Notes: generated by a model not told the origin, from the letters alone. A stretch of 58,393 nt of DNA from a virus (IMGVR_UViG_3300036770_008714:1-58393), one strand, 5' to 3'; numbered from the stretch's first letter, positions 10,004 through 18,118 are shown. A program made the numbers and translations.

Positions 10004-12297
10004 AATGGCACTCCTTTTTCGTTGTCCACGTTGAAAGCCGGGAACACGGTTGTCACGGCACGGATGCCGGTTCCGTCGATCAGATAGGCCTTGTCCAACA
10101 CTGGAGAATCGTCAACGGTCAGCGTGGCGCGCAGGTAGGCGCCTCCAGTCACTGGGGTTTTGACGTACTCCACGGTCGGAACCCGGGTCACGATCCTTGG
10201 GGCAAGGCCGCGCACTCCGGAAACGTTGAAATCCCCTGATCGGTTTTCACCGTCCAGCAAGAAGGTGTCGGCCAGCAGAAACTCGGGTATCGCGGCGGAT
10301 TCCTGAATCGTCCAGCCCGGGAAACCCTGCGAGGTCAGTAGGTCGCCGTTTGGGTCCGCGTAGGGCGAAATCCCCGTGGCGGGCAGCAGGCTGGCGAGGT
10401 TGAAATTGCCCGAGTTGAATGGCACGTCCAGCCGGATCTCGACGGACTTGCACTTGATGACCAGTTTTGGCGTTGGAGCTGTAGGAAGCCCGCCGCCGCC
10501 CGAGTTGGTGTAGGTCGAACTGGTGTCGGGTTCACTCTGCCAGACGAACAGCTGGCTGAAACTCCGCGTGGCCTGAAACGTGCACTCCAAGTAGCACAGC
10601 AGATCAAGGGCCGGGTCGTAAACCAGCAGGTCCCGCTGTTCCCTCTGGACGGTGTACTCGAACGCCTTGGAGTCCTGGCCGTAGCGTTGCGCTGGCTCCC
10701 CGATGACGTTGTTCAGGTAATGCTCTTGAGTGTTTACCGTCCCGCTTTCCACGTAGTCATACTTGACCAGGTAGAAGCGCGAGCCATCGTTCAGCGTGAG
10801 GTATTCGTCGATGTGCAGGCTGCTGGATGGGGCCTGGCTTGACAGCAGGTGCACCTCCTTCGCCTCGGTCAATTGACCAGGCTCATGTGGGCCGGTGTGG
10901 GTGGATTCAAAGTCAAAGTACCCGTCCAGGTAGCTGTAACTGACGCTGCCCGTGCACTCAGATTCGTGCGAAGTCACCTTGGCGCGCGGCAGCAGCACCA
11001 TCTCACCGGCCACGAAGTGCGGCTGGCAGTCGTAGGTTTTCTCGATGCGGGTGAACCGCCCGCTGATGGGGCCAGCAATGGCCTCACTGCCACGGTGCGC
11101 GGGGTCGTCGCCCTCAGTGTCTGTGTACTCGTTGGTGATGACGCGCGAAGGACCGCTCTTGTAGTCAACGTGCACCCCCACATCGTCGCTGGTGACAATG
11201 GCCGACTGCGCGCCATCCCACGTGCCGGAATAGAGCCCTTCGGCGCTGATGTCGTCCTGGGGGACGGTGTGCACCACGGTAGGGCCGTTGAATGAGTCCC
11301 CTTCACGGTCGAACACCACCGCCGTCTGGTCGATGTTCTTGAAGCTCATCCGCACCACGGTGTTCGGCACGGTGATCGCGCCATTGACGGTGCTGCGGCT
11401 TGCGGTGGCGCGGTCGATGCGCTTTACCCGGAACAGAAAGCCTGCATCGGCCTCCGTGTAGGCGTTGCTGCTGACGTACTTGCGAAACAGCACCTGGGCG
11501 CCATCCTTGCGGATGTAAGGGCCTGCAATGGAAACGTCTGGATCGCCTGGGGACTGCGCGATCATCTCAACTGCAGAGTCGTAATCAAGGGCTACGGTCG
11601 GCACCGAGCCCAGCGGGGCGCCAAAGTCCTTGAACAGGGACTCCACATTCACGGCGAACGAATAAACGATGCTCCATGCCTGACTGCCACCCACGCCGTA
11701 AACCAGCGAGATGAACTTGTCGCGCGCGGCATTGACCCCTATGGGCCAGATGTAGTTGGCATAGCTGTGTCCGTACCGCGCCACCATCTCGGCACTGCGG
11801 TACATGTAGCGCATCGGCGCCGGGATGATCGACGACGGCGCCACGATGGCCCCAGTGTTGTACGGGGCCAGGGACTGATTGGCGGCTGCGTTGAAATACC
11901 CCGGCACAGTTGGGACGCTGGTGACATCCCGAATCACCCACTGCTTCAAGGCTACGTCTACCGACCCGTCGTTGACCAAGACGATGTTGTGATCCCGGAA
12001 CAGGATTCCGCTGAAAATGCCCGTGCCAGGAGCTGAGCCCACCGGCCATAGTTCCATGATGCTCTGGTTGCCGACGACGAAGATCCTGAACCGCGAGCCG
12101 TCGGGCAGTGCCCCAATGCCCGTGGGGTTCGGGGCCGCAGACAGGCGCGCGCTCGCCGTGAAGTTCTGAAAAGCCGTCTGCGCCATCGCCACCTGCGCGG
12201 CCGTGGCCATGGCGCCATACACGCGCAAGGTCGGCGGCGCCACTGCGCCGACTGGTTGCCCCGTGGGGGTAAAAACCAGCGGGTTCCAGATGGTCAT
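10000..12297 (-). CDS. Large tail-region protein, 765 aa
   Basis: Starts MTIWNPLVFTPTGQPVGAVA; ATG 12297 overlaps the upstream stop (ATGA), while the frame open to 12351 adds a Pro/Arg-rich antisense-type extension that I drop. The first ~130 residues mix helix and beta structure (TLRVYGAMATAAQVAMAQTAF, SIMELWPVGSAPGTGIF); the rest is beta-rich with many short strands and DGS/GDG turns. No catalytic motif is recognised. It is likely a structural tail or adhesion protein, given its neighbours. Confidence 0.75.
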   Translation of the reverse strand: MTIWNPLVFTPTGQPVGAVAPPTLRVYGAMATAAQVAMAQTAFQNFTASARLSAAPNPTGIGALPDGSRFRIFVVGNQSIMELWPVGSAPGTGIFSGILFRDHNIVLVNDGSVDVALKQWVIRDVTSVPTVPGYFNAAANQSLAPYNTGAIVAPSSIIPAPMRYMYRSAEMVARYGHSYANYIWPIGVNAARDKFISLVYGVGGSQAWSIVYSFAVNVESLFKDFGAPLGSVPTVALDYDSAVEMIAQSPGDPDVSIAGPYIRKDGAQVLFRKYVSSNAYTEADAGFLFRVKRIDRATASRSTVNGAITVPNTVVRMSFKNIDQTAVVFDREGDSFNGPTVVHTVPQDDISAEGLYSGTWDGAQSAIVTSDDVGVHVDYKSGPSRVITNEYTDTEGDDPAHRGSEAIAGPISGRFTRIEKTYDCQPHFVAGEMVLLPRAKVTSHESECTGSVSYSYLDGYFDFESTHTGPHEPGQLTEAKEVHLLSSQAPSSSLHIDEYLTLNDGSRFYLVKYDYVESGTVNTQEHYLNNVIGEPAQRYGQDSKAFEYTVQREQRDLLVYDPALDLLCYLECTFQATRSFSQLFVWQSEPDTSSTYTNSGGGGLPTAPTPKLVIKCKSVEIRLDVPFNSGNFNLASLLPATGISPYADPNGDLLTSQGFPGWTIQESAAIPEFLLADTFLLDGENRSGDFNVSGVRGLAPRIVTRVPTVEYVKTPVTGGAYLRATLTVDDSPVLDKAYLIDGTGIRAVTTVFPAFNVDNEKGVPF

Positions 12298-13457
12298 TGC
12301 GGCACCGCGAGATATTGGGGGATGCCGTTCAGGACGCGGAACGTGGAGCACACCTCCGTGGCCGTGGTCTTGTACCGGTTACCGGTGAGGCTGGTGGTCT
12401 GCCCGCCGTTGAACCCGGCCACGATCTCGCCACCGGCAATGCACAGCATGGCGTTGCCCACCCCGGTGCCGTCGCCCAGCTTGATCTGATCGCCTGGGGC
12501 AGCCACGCCAGAGCCCAGCACCACGGGGCCGCGCTTGGTCGCCACGTAGGCCAGTTGGTCGAAAGTCTCACCGCCCAGCCAGATCAAGTCGTCTTCGGTG
12601 CCCACGTAGATCCCGCCGTCCATGGGCTGGATCGCAGTAATTTCAGCAGGCATGGGCCGGAAGTCGCGCCACTCCGCGAGGTGCGGGGCCATGGGGCGTG
12701 AGGCCCACAGCACTTTGCCCTGCGCCACCAGCATCCGCCCGCGCCAAAAAGCACTGATGGTGCCGATGGGCATAGGCACCGTTCCGATGGTGCGGCAGGG
12801 CAGAATCAGGTCAGTCGATGGTCCTGTGTACTGGAACTCGTCGGTGGACGTGCTGCCTGCCAGGTAGGCGCCCTCCCCGTTCGGGCCGCTGAGATAGACC
12901 TGCAACGTGTGGCCGTCCAGCATGGGCAGGCCGGACAGGTAGATGCCTCCGGTATCAATCTGCAGCGCATCAGCACTGGCGGCTGGGCTCTCGGCGCCAT
13001 CGCTGCGCCGGAACGTCAGATGGTAGGTGTAGGCCCCCGGGAACATGCTGCCACCAATCGCCCGCGCAACGCCAAGCGATGCGGGAACAGGCACTGACCA
13101 CGCCTTGCCGGTGAGGCCGTCCGTGATGCCGTTGATCAATCCATTGCTGAACGTCGTACGGCCGTCCGGTAGGTCGGTGTACCAAACGCGAGACATGCCC
13201 AGCGATTCGAAAACGATGTGGCGGTCGCCGTTCGGGTGAATGGCCGTCAGATCGCTTTCGACCGTAGACAGCATGTAGCCAGCAGACTGGTGGACGTTCT
13301 TGTGGCAGTCGGCATCGGTCTTGGCATAGCCTCCCCGGCGCAGTATCTCGCCCGTCAACCCAATGTCAACGTCGTTTGCCGCAACCAGGTCGGAACCCTT
13401 GAGCCGATGGGCTGGCACCTGGTTGTTGATGCCCGTGAAGCCTTCAAAGGTCAGCAT
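12294..13457 (-). CDS. Tail protein, probable beta-propeller-like, 387 aa
   Basis: The N-terminal block LTFEGFTGINNQVPAHRLKG, followed by DVDIGLTGEILRRGGY, is a signature I associate with a conserved phage tail/virion family. The middle has an Ig/Fn3-like stretch (GAYTYHLTFRRSDGAESPA). The C-terminal part repeats short Gly-rich strands (DLIWLGGETFDQLAYVATK, MLCIAGGEIVAGFNGG). It is coupled by overlaps to its neighbours on both sides. The exact place in the virion is unknown. Confidence 0.75.
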   Translation of the reverse strand: MLTFEGFTGINNQVPAHRLKGSDLVAANDVDIGLTGEILRRGGYAKTDADCHKNVHQSAGYMLSTVESDLTAIHPNGDRHIVFESLGMSRVWYTDLPDGRTTFSNGLINGITDGLTGKAWSVPVPASLGVARAIGGSMFPGAYTYHLTFRRSDGAESPAASADALQIDTGGIYLSGLPMLDGHTLQVYLSGPNGEGAYLAGSTSTDEFQYTGPSTDLILPCRTIGTVPMPIGTISAFWRGRMLVAQGKVLWASRPMAPHLAEWRDFRPMPAEITAIQPMDGGIYVGTEDDLIWLGGETFDQLAYVATKRGPVVLGSGVAAPGDQIKLGDGTGVGNAMLCIAGGEIVAGFNGGQTTSLTGNRYKTTATEVCSTFRVLNGIPQYLAVPQ

Positions 13458-14710
13458 TTAGTCCCCCGTATCGCCTTCGGCGTGCCGGTACGCAGGTGCG
13501 ACTTGCCCCAGGGGTGGATGGTCATGTTGGAGATGCGCGGCGTGCCTGCGGTGAATACGGCGGCGCCAGTGGGCTGCACGGCGAAGTCACCGGCAATCAG
13601 CCGGGGCATGCCTGCATTCAGTACCGCCCTGCCTTGAGGCTGGACGGTCACGTTCAATTGCGGCGTGCCTGCGCGGAGCAGCGAAACACCGGCCGCGCCC
13701 ACGCCGACCCCAATGGTTGGCGTGCCAGCAGACAGCAGGGCGGAACCGGCCACGCCCAGTCCGGTGTGCAGGGAAGGCGATCCAGCGGAGAAAACAGCCG
13801 CCCCGCCCACCTGCACAGACGCGGATGCGGACAGGGTCGGCGTACCAGCGGAAAGCACACTCGCACCCGTGGGAACGATGAAATCAGTCCCGCCCAAGAT
13901 GGGGTTGTACCCAATGGTCGGATAGCCCGCCTGGAACAATGACTTGCCCGCAACTGGCACCGTGCGGTGGGAGTACGGCAGCAGCGTGGGCGAACCAGCA
14001 GAGAACACGCTGGCTCCACTGGGCAGCAGGGTCTCTGGGTAGCCGAGCTGGACGACCGGCGCGCCGACCTTGAGGGCCGCAAGCCCAGTGACGCCGATAA
14101 CCTGGTTTGGCCCGCGAATGACGGATGGCGCGCCTGCGGAAAACACATTCACACCAGACACCGGCAGGAACTGATCAGGGTCTAGCCCAAACCCAGCCGC
14201 ATACCCAACCGGTGGGGTGTACACGAAAGCGGTATCACCGAAGTTGGCCGTCGCGCTCCCGGCGTAGCCAACAGCCGCGTGCAACAGCGTTCCGGTTGTT
14301 CCTGCAAGACTCGACCCAAGCAACCCGCCAATGGCATCGCCATCCAGAAGGAGCTGAACAAATTGCGTGTCAGCATCCAACAGCACGCTGATGACAGATA
14401 CCCCGGTATACCCGGACAGAGTCGCGACGCTGGCGCCGTTAGTGTAGAAAATGCCCGCGCTCACATCGAACGCCAAGGACTCGGAATCGCTGCCGGGCCA
14501 GCCTCCGGTGTTGTAGTCCTCGGTGCCAACCCCCACCATCTGTCCGACGTTGTCGGGGACAGTGATTTCCCAGTAGTACTTCCCTGACGTGGCTCCAAAG
14601 ACCGAACGGACACCGCCCGCCGTGGACGCGGCTGTCAGGTCAGAACCGCTGAGGGTGACCGTCGCGTCTTTGTCGGCAGGGTTCCACGTGGTTGGGACCA
14701 GGTCGGCCAT
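13451..14710 (-). CDS. SPRY-like domain fused to eleven ~20-residue repeats, virion protein
   Basis: 419 residues. Residues about 40-165 look like a SPRY domain (SGKYYWEITVPDNVGQMVGV, LAFDVSAGIFY). From ~180 to the end there are eleven copies of a 19-28-residue repeat with core G-x-x-hydrophobic-hydrophobic-x-AG-x-P, for example GVNVFSAGAPSV, GASVFSAGSPTL, GSALLSAGTPTI, GAAVFTAGTPRI. The repeats probably stack as beta-hairpins along a fibre or on the capsid. The C terminus is basic (KAIRGTKC). Its start is 9 bp from the neighbouring 133-aa virion gene. A receptor-recognition or decoration role is inferred. Confidence 0.8.
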   Translation of the reverse strand: MADLVPTTWNPADKDATVTLSGSDLTAASTAGGVRSVFGATSGKYYWEITVPDNVGQMVGVGTEDYNTGGWPGSDSESLAFDVSAGIFYTNGASVATLSGYTGVSVISVLLDADTQFVQLLLDGDAIGGLLGSSLAGTTGTLLHAAVGYAGSATANFGDTAFVYTPPVGYAAGFGLDPDQFLPVSGVNVFSAGAPSVIRGPNQVIGVTGLAALKVGAPVVQLGYPETLLPSGASVFSAGSPTLLPYSHRTVPVAGKSLFQAGYPTIGYNPILGGTDFIVPTGASVLSAGTPTLSASASVQVGGAAVFSAGSPSLHTGLGVAGSALLSAGTPTIGVGVGAAGVSLLRAGTPQLNVTVQPQGRAVLNAGMPRLIAGDFAVQPTGAAVFTAGTPRISNMTIHPWGKSHLRTGTPKAIRGTKC

Positions 14711-14719
14711 TGCGGCCCC

Positions 14720-15121
14720 TTACACCAGCGAGAAGATCTTGTTGGCGCCGCTGTCCCATTGAACGGTGATGTCGCCGCCGTTGGTGGCCATCGGCAGGCC
14801 CGTCGCTGTGTCAACGAGGTAGAGCAGCGATGATGTGCCAGCCACGCCGGTGTCAACGAAGAGAGCAACAAACTTCGCGTTAGAGCCTGGGGCCACCAAC
14901 GCGAAAACCGGATCGGCGGAGTCAAATACACCGCCGGTGATGGACTTCGAAGTCAGTGTTACGGCGGTGCCGATCACTGTCGCTGACACATCGGACAGGA
15001 ACTCATGCGCGGCGCTGTAGGTGTAGGCATCAGACAGCAGCGCTGCCTTGATGGTGTCCGTGGAAAGGTTGACGGCGCCAAGGATTTTCTCGGCACCTTT
15101 GGGATAAAGTTTGTTGGCCAT
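14720..15121 (-). CDS. Small virion structural protein, 133 aa
   Basis: Starts MANKLYPKGAEKILGAVNLS; contains IKAALLSDAYTYSAAHEFL and VALFVDTGVAGTSSLLYLV. Proteins with this LYPKG...YTYSAAHEFLSDV pattern recur as virion proteins in phages, often of unassigned role. It is preceded by a clear ribosome site (GCAGGAG). It is the first gene after an intrinsic terminator and late element copy 3, so it likely opens its own transcript. Confidence 0.75.
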   Translation of the reverse strand: MANKLYPKGAEKILGAVNLSTDTIKAALLSDAYTYSAAHEFLSDVSATVIGTAVTLTSKSITGGVFDSADPVFALVAPGSNAKFVALFVDTGVAGTSSLLYLVDTATGLPMATNGGDITVQWDSGANKIFSLV

Positions 15122-15152
15122 GGCCGGAACTCCTGCGAGGTGGATGCCTTGC

Positions 15153-15196
15153 AGTGTTCCGACGATGGGTGTATTGCGCGAACCCTACTGGGGGGC
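15153..15196 (-). promoter_or_regulatory. Two-box late element, copy 3
   Basis: 14-mer AACCCTACTGGGGG at 15181-15194 and second box AGTGTTCCG at 15153-15161, 19 bp apart. It lies 25 bp downstream (in the leftward sense) of an intrinsic terminator and 31 nt upstream of the 133-aa virion gene. A terminator followed by the element is what a promoter would look like. Confidence 0.75.
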
Positions 15197-15220
15197 GATG
15201 GCCCGAGCGCGAAGGGCAGA

Positions 15221-15279
15221 AAGAGAAAGCCCCCTCGGGCTACGATGGAGTTCTCACACAACCATCACCCGAAGGGGCT
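15221..15279 (-). terminator. Intrinsic terminator for leftward transcripts
   Basis: A 12-bp stem with one mismatch (15228-15239 with 15268-15279, sequence AGCCCC-TCGGG type) encloses a second 5-bp stem (GATGG/CCATC). Read leftward it is followed by TTTCTCTT. It would stop transcripts coming from the 15335-15736 gene. Confidence 0.6.
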
Positions 15280-15282
15280 TCT

Positions 15283-15516
15283 ATGACTCAACCAACGGAC
15301 ACATCGGCGCTCGACTTCCAAGCGGCCCTGGCAATCACTGCGCTGGCGGCCGCCCTGTGCAAGCAGCCCAACATAGACGGGCAAAAGCTACGACTCGATT
15401 TCCTAGACGCACTCGAAGGGATTGCAACCTCGCCCCAAGGCGTTGGGTCAATAGGCCGCGATATTGCGTCGTTGATGTCGTCTGTTTTAGATGCTCGCGC
15501 TGCCGGTATTGATTGA
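15283..15516 (+). CDS. Hypothetical protein, 77 aa, antisense to a minus-strand gene
   Basis: MTQPTDTSALDFQAALAITA..., with LRLDFLDALEGIA and GSIGRDIASLMSSVLDA, is a mildly acidic helical protein with normal composition. It resembles small hypothetical proteins found among phage tail genes. A GAAGGGG lies before the ATG but inside the terminator stem. Its frame overlaps the last ~180 bp of the minus-strand gene 15335-15736, whose protein there is Arg/Leu-rich and looks like antisense noise. I consider this frame the more credible of the two in the shared stretch. Confidence 0.5.
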   Translation: MTQPTDTSALDFQAALAITALAAALCKQPNIDGQKLRLDFLDALEGIATSPQGVGSIGRDIASLMSSVLDARAAGID

Positions 15517-15736
15517 CAGAGTTCCTGAATGCTTCGATTTTCAGGTCCTCTGCCTTGATCGCTTGCTCCCACCTTTCCCGGTGCTCCCGGTCATTGGTGG
15601 AGCGCACACTCGCCCACGCGCTCGCCACTTGCTGAGCCATGCAGGCGAGCGCATCCTTTTGAGCCCGCATGCGCTCGCGTTTCCGCCAGGCCATGTTGGG
15701 CACTTTTCGAGAGCCAAGTGCGCTTTTTGTTGCCAT
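15335..15736 (-). CDS. Small basic helical protein related in part to the 606-aa virion protein
   Basis: The open frame gives 133 residues. The first ~80 (MATKSALGSRKVPNMAWRKR, then MAQQVASAWASVRSTND and AIKAEDLKIEAFRNSVNQY) look genuine; the rest overlaps the plus-strand gene and may not be conserved. The segment ALACMAQQVASAWASVRST is about two-thirds identical to ALAAMSQQVASAWTAVSAS at the end of the 7744-9564 protein. The ATG lies 6-7 nt after the second box of late element copy 4. Confidence 0.5.
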   Translation of the reverse strand: MATKSALGSRKVPNMAWRKRERMRAQKDALACMAQQVASAWASVRSTNDREHRERWEQAIKAEDLKIEAFRNSVNQYRQREHLKQTTSTTQYRGLLTQRLGARLQSLRVRLGNRVVAFARLCWAACTGRPPAQ

Positions 15737-15742
15737 GGCCGC

Positions 15743-15787
15743 ATTGTTTACGTGAGCAACAACTTCACAGAAACCCTACTGGGGGGC
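15743..15787 (-). promoter_or_regulatory. Two-box late element, copy 4
   Basis: 14-mer AACCCTACTGGGGG at 15772-15785; a diverged second box ATTGTTTACG at 15743-15752, one bp further away than usual. The last C of the extended repeat is the first base of the stop codon of the 93-aa gene. Confidence 0.65.
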
Positions 15788-16068
15788 TACATCCCGCCAC
15801 GTAGACGCCGAACTATTTCTGCAGCCTTTTCATCACTCAGCCGCTCCGCATGTGAGTTCATGTAAAGCTCGGAAACCACAGTAAGCATCGTGTTCCGCGA
15901 AAATTCTGGCAACAAATGCCATGTTGCGACTAGTTCGTCGTGCAATATGTCTCCAAGAACGCCGGTATCAAAGGCGAACTCACCCCATTGCGGCCCCGCG
16001 TCAGTACGACGTTTCAGTCGCCCAGTAACCTCTGGGAGATTTTTCAGATAGTTTGGGTCGTTTTTCAT
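15787..16068 (-). CDS. Hypothetical protein, 93 aa
   Basis: MKNDPNYLKNLPEVTGRLKR, with WGEFAFDTGVLGDILHDEL and a helical end (LSDEKAAEIVRRLRGGM). AGGA precedes ATG 16068. The frame upstream to 16194 runs into the antisense-RNA region and is rejected. It starts divergently from the antirepressor cassette. It is not recognised; it might be a regulator or an accessory virion protein. Confidence 0.6.
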   Translation of the reverse strand: MKNDPNYLKNLPEVTGRLKRRTDAGPQWGEFAFDTGVLGDILHDELVATWHLLPEFSRNTMLTVVSELYMNSHAERLSDEKAAEIVRRLRGGM

Positions 16069-16109
16069 GAATGATTCCTGGCTCAACTTTACCAGTGCTG
16101 CGATCAATC

Positions 16110-16139
16110 TTGCGCCCCGCCACCCTTTGCGTTTACACT
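16110..16139 (+). promoter_or_regulatory. Candidate promoter for the c4-like RNA and antirepressor
   Basis: TTGCGC at 16110-16115 and TACACT at 16134-16139, separated by 18 bp, form a moderate sigma-70-type promoter pointing right; the start would be near 16146. This is the only such pair I see before the antisense RNA. Confidence 0.4.
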
Positions 16140-16145
16140 GGCGCT

Positions 16146-16229
16146 GTCCTTTCGGGGATGCGGGCTTGGCGGCCCGGAAAACACCCTGCGGCATAAAGCC
16201 GCTTCGACACCGCAGTCAGCGGCTTTTTT
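16146..16229 (+). ncRNA. c4-like antisense RNA upstream of the antirepressor
   Basis: A short leader RNA ending in an intrinsic terminator. The segment 16160-16191 (GCGGGCTTGGCGGCCCGG, then CACCCTGCGG) is complementary, with two changes and one 4-nt bulge, to 16294-16321 in the leader of the Bro-N gene, just past the terminator. This is the logic of c4 RNA of phages P1/P7, where a processed RNA pairs with the ant leader and blocks its expression during lysogeny. The 5' end is inferred from the candidate promoter and processing sites are not visible. Confidence 0.6.
16195..16229 (+). terminator. Intrinsic terminator of the c4-like RNA
   Basis: AAAGCCGC (16195-16202) pairs with GCGGCTTT (16219-16226), with the T-run at 16224-16229. 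The loop is 16 nt. Readthrough would be needed to express the antirepressor from the same promoter. Confidence 0.7.
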
Positions 16230-16293
16230 CATTCCTTGGCGCCCCAGTTTAGGCGGCCCAGGTGGGGAGCCGAAAGGCTCGCCGGTTTCTGCT

Positions 16294-16321
16294 CCGCAGG
16301 GTGCCCGGTCCGCCAACCCGC
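16294..16321 (+). promoter_or_regulatory. Target site of the c4-like RNA in the antirepressor leader
   Basis: CCGCAGGGTG at 16294-16303 and CCGGTCCGCCAACCCGC at 16305-16321 are the complements of the two antisense blocks. They lie 65-93 nt before the antirepressor start; a small hairpin (CTGCC/GGCAG) follows. Pairing would alter the leader and could cause early termination or hide the ribosome site. Confidence 0.55.
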
Positions 16322-16386
16322 CTGGGCTGCCGCCTTCTTGGCGGAAGGCAGCAGCAGTTCAACCGTCTGCACCCAAGGAGCCGACC

Positions 16387-17076
16387 ATGGCTGATTTCAA
16401 CTCCCACGCCGTTTTTGCATTCCACGATCACTCGGTCCGCGTCATCACGCGCGACGGTGAGCCTTGGTTTGTCGCCAAAGATGTGTGCGATGCCCTGTCC
16501 TATTCAAACTCGCGCGGCGCCCTCGCCGACCACTTGGACGCCGATGAAAAGGGTGTAGCCAACGCCGACACCCCTGGCGGGCAGCAGCAAATGCAGATCA
16601 TCAACGAGTCTGGCCTGTATGCCCTGGTGCTGCGCAGCCGCAAGCCCGAGGCCCGCAAGTTTGCCAAGTGGGTGACTGCGGAGGTGCTCCCTGCCATCCG
16701 GAAGACCGGCCGCTACGAAGCACCCGGCAAGGAAATGACCGTCAACGACATGGTGGATAAGATGACCCGCCTGCTGGGCACCGGCAACAGCTACCCGCCC
16801 ATCCTGTTCATGCCGCTTGTAAACGCCGTTATGCGCAAGCAGGGCTACACGTTCTTTCTGCCGCACCAGCAGGCCCAGGAGGTGACGGAACGACTGGAGC
16901 GCTTGAGTTTGGTGTTCCACCCACACAGCCAGCAGGCATCGGACGTTTTCGCCATCGGCCGGGCTCTGCGAGGGCTCAACCCCAAGACGGGCACCGCAGA
17001 CGCCAACTACCGCCAAGTCCTGCCCGCGTGCGGCAGCTCGGTGGCGCTCAAGCAGGCGGCGCTGCAGCTGGGGTAA
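16387..17076 (+). CDS. ant: Bro-N domain antirepressor
   Basis: 229 residues. Residues 1-~110 form the Bro-N domain (VRVITRDGEPWFVAKDVCDAL, NESGLYALVLRSRKPEARKF, KWVTAEVLPAIRKTGRY). The C-terminal half is helical and probably a separate effector or oligomerisation domain. Such proteins antagonise phage repressors and are commonly expressed on induction. A strong ribosome site (AAGGAG) precedes the ATG. It lies on the strand opposite to the surrounding late genes, behind the c4-like RNA. Confidence 0.85.
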   Translation: MADFNSHAVFAFHDHSVRVITRDGEPWFVAKDVCDALSYSNSRGALADHLDADEKGVANADTPGGQQQMQIINESGLYALVLRSRKPEARKFAKWVTAEVLPAIRKTGRYEAPGKEMTVNDMVDKMTRLLGTGNSYPPILFMPLVNAVMRKQGYTFFLPHQQAQEVTERLERLSLVFHPHSQQASDVFAIGRALRGLNPKTGTADANYRQVLPACGSSVALKQAALQLG

Positions 17077-17122
17077 CGCGGGCACCCCCGGCCCTGCTAG
17101 AGTTGGGGGCAGGAGGGAAAAT

Positions 17123-18118
17123 ATGACGGTTTGCGTAGCTGCGCTTTGCGCCGATGGGAAAACTGTGGTCGGGGCTTCTGATCGGATGGTATCTACCGCC
17201 GACAACCAGATGCGGCGCTCAAAAGTCCATCATTTGACCGATCAAGTCGTTGCGATGATCTCGGGGGATGTGGCCCTACATACCGAACTGCTTGCAGAGC
17301 TGCGTCGAATGATTGCCGGGTCGGCCGACAAGCCAGAAGACCTTACCGTCAAAAATATCGCCGATTGCTACTCACTGGCATATGTCGAGGCCAGAAGGCG
17401 TCGCGCGGAAAAGAAGTATCTTCGCCCCTTGGGGCTTGATTCTTCGTCATTCGTCCAGTCACAGAGGTACTTGGAAACGAATCTGGCCACTGAAATTGCA
17501 CGCGAAATGTTGAACTTCAGCATGCCATCGTGCTCTGCACTATTTTTTGGTATCGATTCCAGCTATGGCTATCAACGCGCCCACATCTATCTGGTAGATG
17601 GCAGCTTCGTTGAGTGCCATAACGACACCGGGTTTTGTGCAATTGGAGTTGGCAGTTATCAGGCGATGGCGAGCCTAATGTTCAACGGGCACAGATCGCA
17701 GGCGAGCTTCGACGCTGGAATCTACATGGCCCTGGCCGCAAAAAAGCGTGCAGAAGTTGCCTCTGGGGTCGGCGAAGAAACCGACCTTGTTGTGGTCTCC
17801 GTTCATGACGGCGCCGTGGTCAGTTTGCACGACCATGTAGTTGACAAGATCGAATCGATTTACAACGACGCGGAGAACCAACACACTAGGGTGAACCTAG
17901 CTGCATCGGAGAAATGCCATGAATATCTTGAATCGTTCCGCACTACACAGGTCTCTATCGAATCTGAGCCACGGGTCGAACTTTCTGGCACCCCCCCTGC
18001 TGATGAGCCGCCTGACGGACGTATCCATGCAGCCGCAGGAGCGGACGGCGCCGGGAGTACTCCAACTTCCGGTGTACAACACCCTGCTGGCGGAGATAGA
18101 ACGCAAGAAAGCCCTTGA
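17123..18118 (+). CDS. Proteasome-subunit-like Ntn hydrolase
   Basis: 331 residues. The N terminus MTVCVAALCADGKTVVGASD fits a proteasome/HslV-type fold. After loss of Met, Thr1 would be the nucleophile, Asp19 lies in GASDRM (family Asp17), and Lys33 falls exactly at position 33 in QMRRSKVHH. Later VVAMISGD and AIGVGSYQAMASLM (the family's GxGxxxA-type segment) follow. It may be an active threonine hydrolase or a non-peptidase relative; the target is unknown. Ribosome site AGGAGG. The last ~65 residues are Pro/Gly-rich and overlap another open frame, so the true C terminus is uncertain. It follows the antirepressor as part of a plus-strand cassette. Confidence 0.75.
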   Translation: MTVCVAALCADGKTVVGASDRMVSTADNQMRRSKVHHLTDQVVAMISGDVALHTELLAELRRMIAGSADKPEDLTVKNIADCYSLAYVEARRRRAEKKYLRPLGLDSSSFVQSQRYLETNLATEIAREMLNFSMPSCSALFFGIDSSYGYQRAHIYLVDGSFVECHNDTGFCAIGVGSYQAMASLMFNGHRSQASFDAGIYMALAAKKRAEVASGVGEETDLVVVSVHDGAVVSLHDHVVDKIESIYNDAENQHTRVNLAASEKCHEYLESFRTTQVSIESEPRVELSGTPPADEPPDGRIHAAAGADGAGSTPTSGVQHPAGGDRTQESP

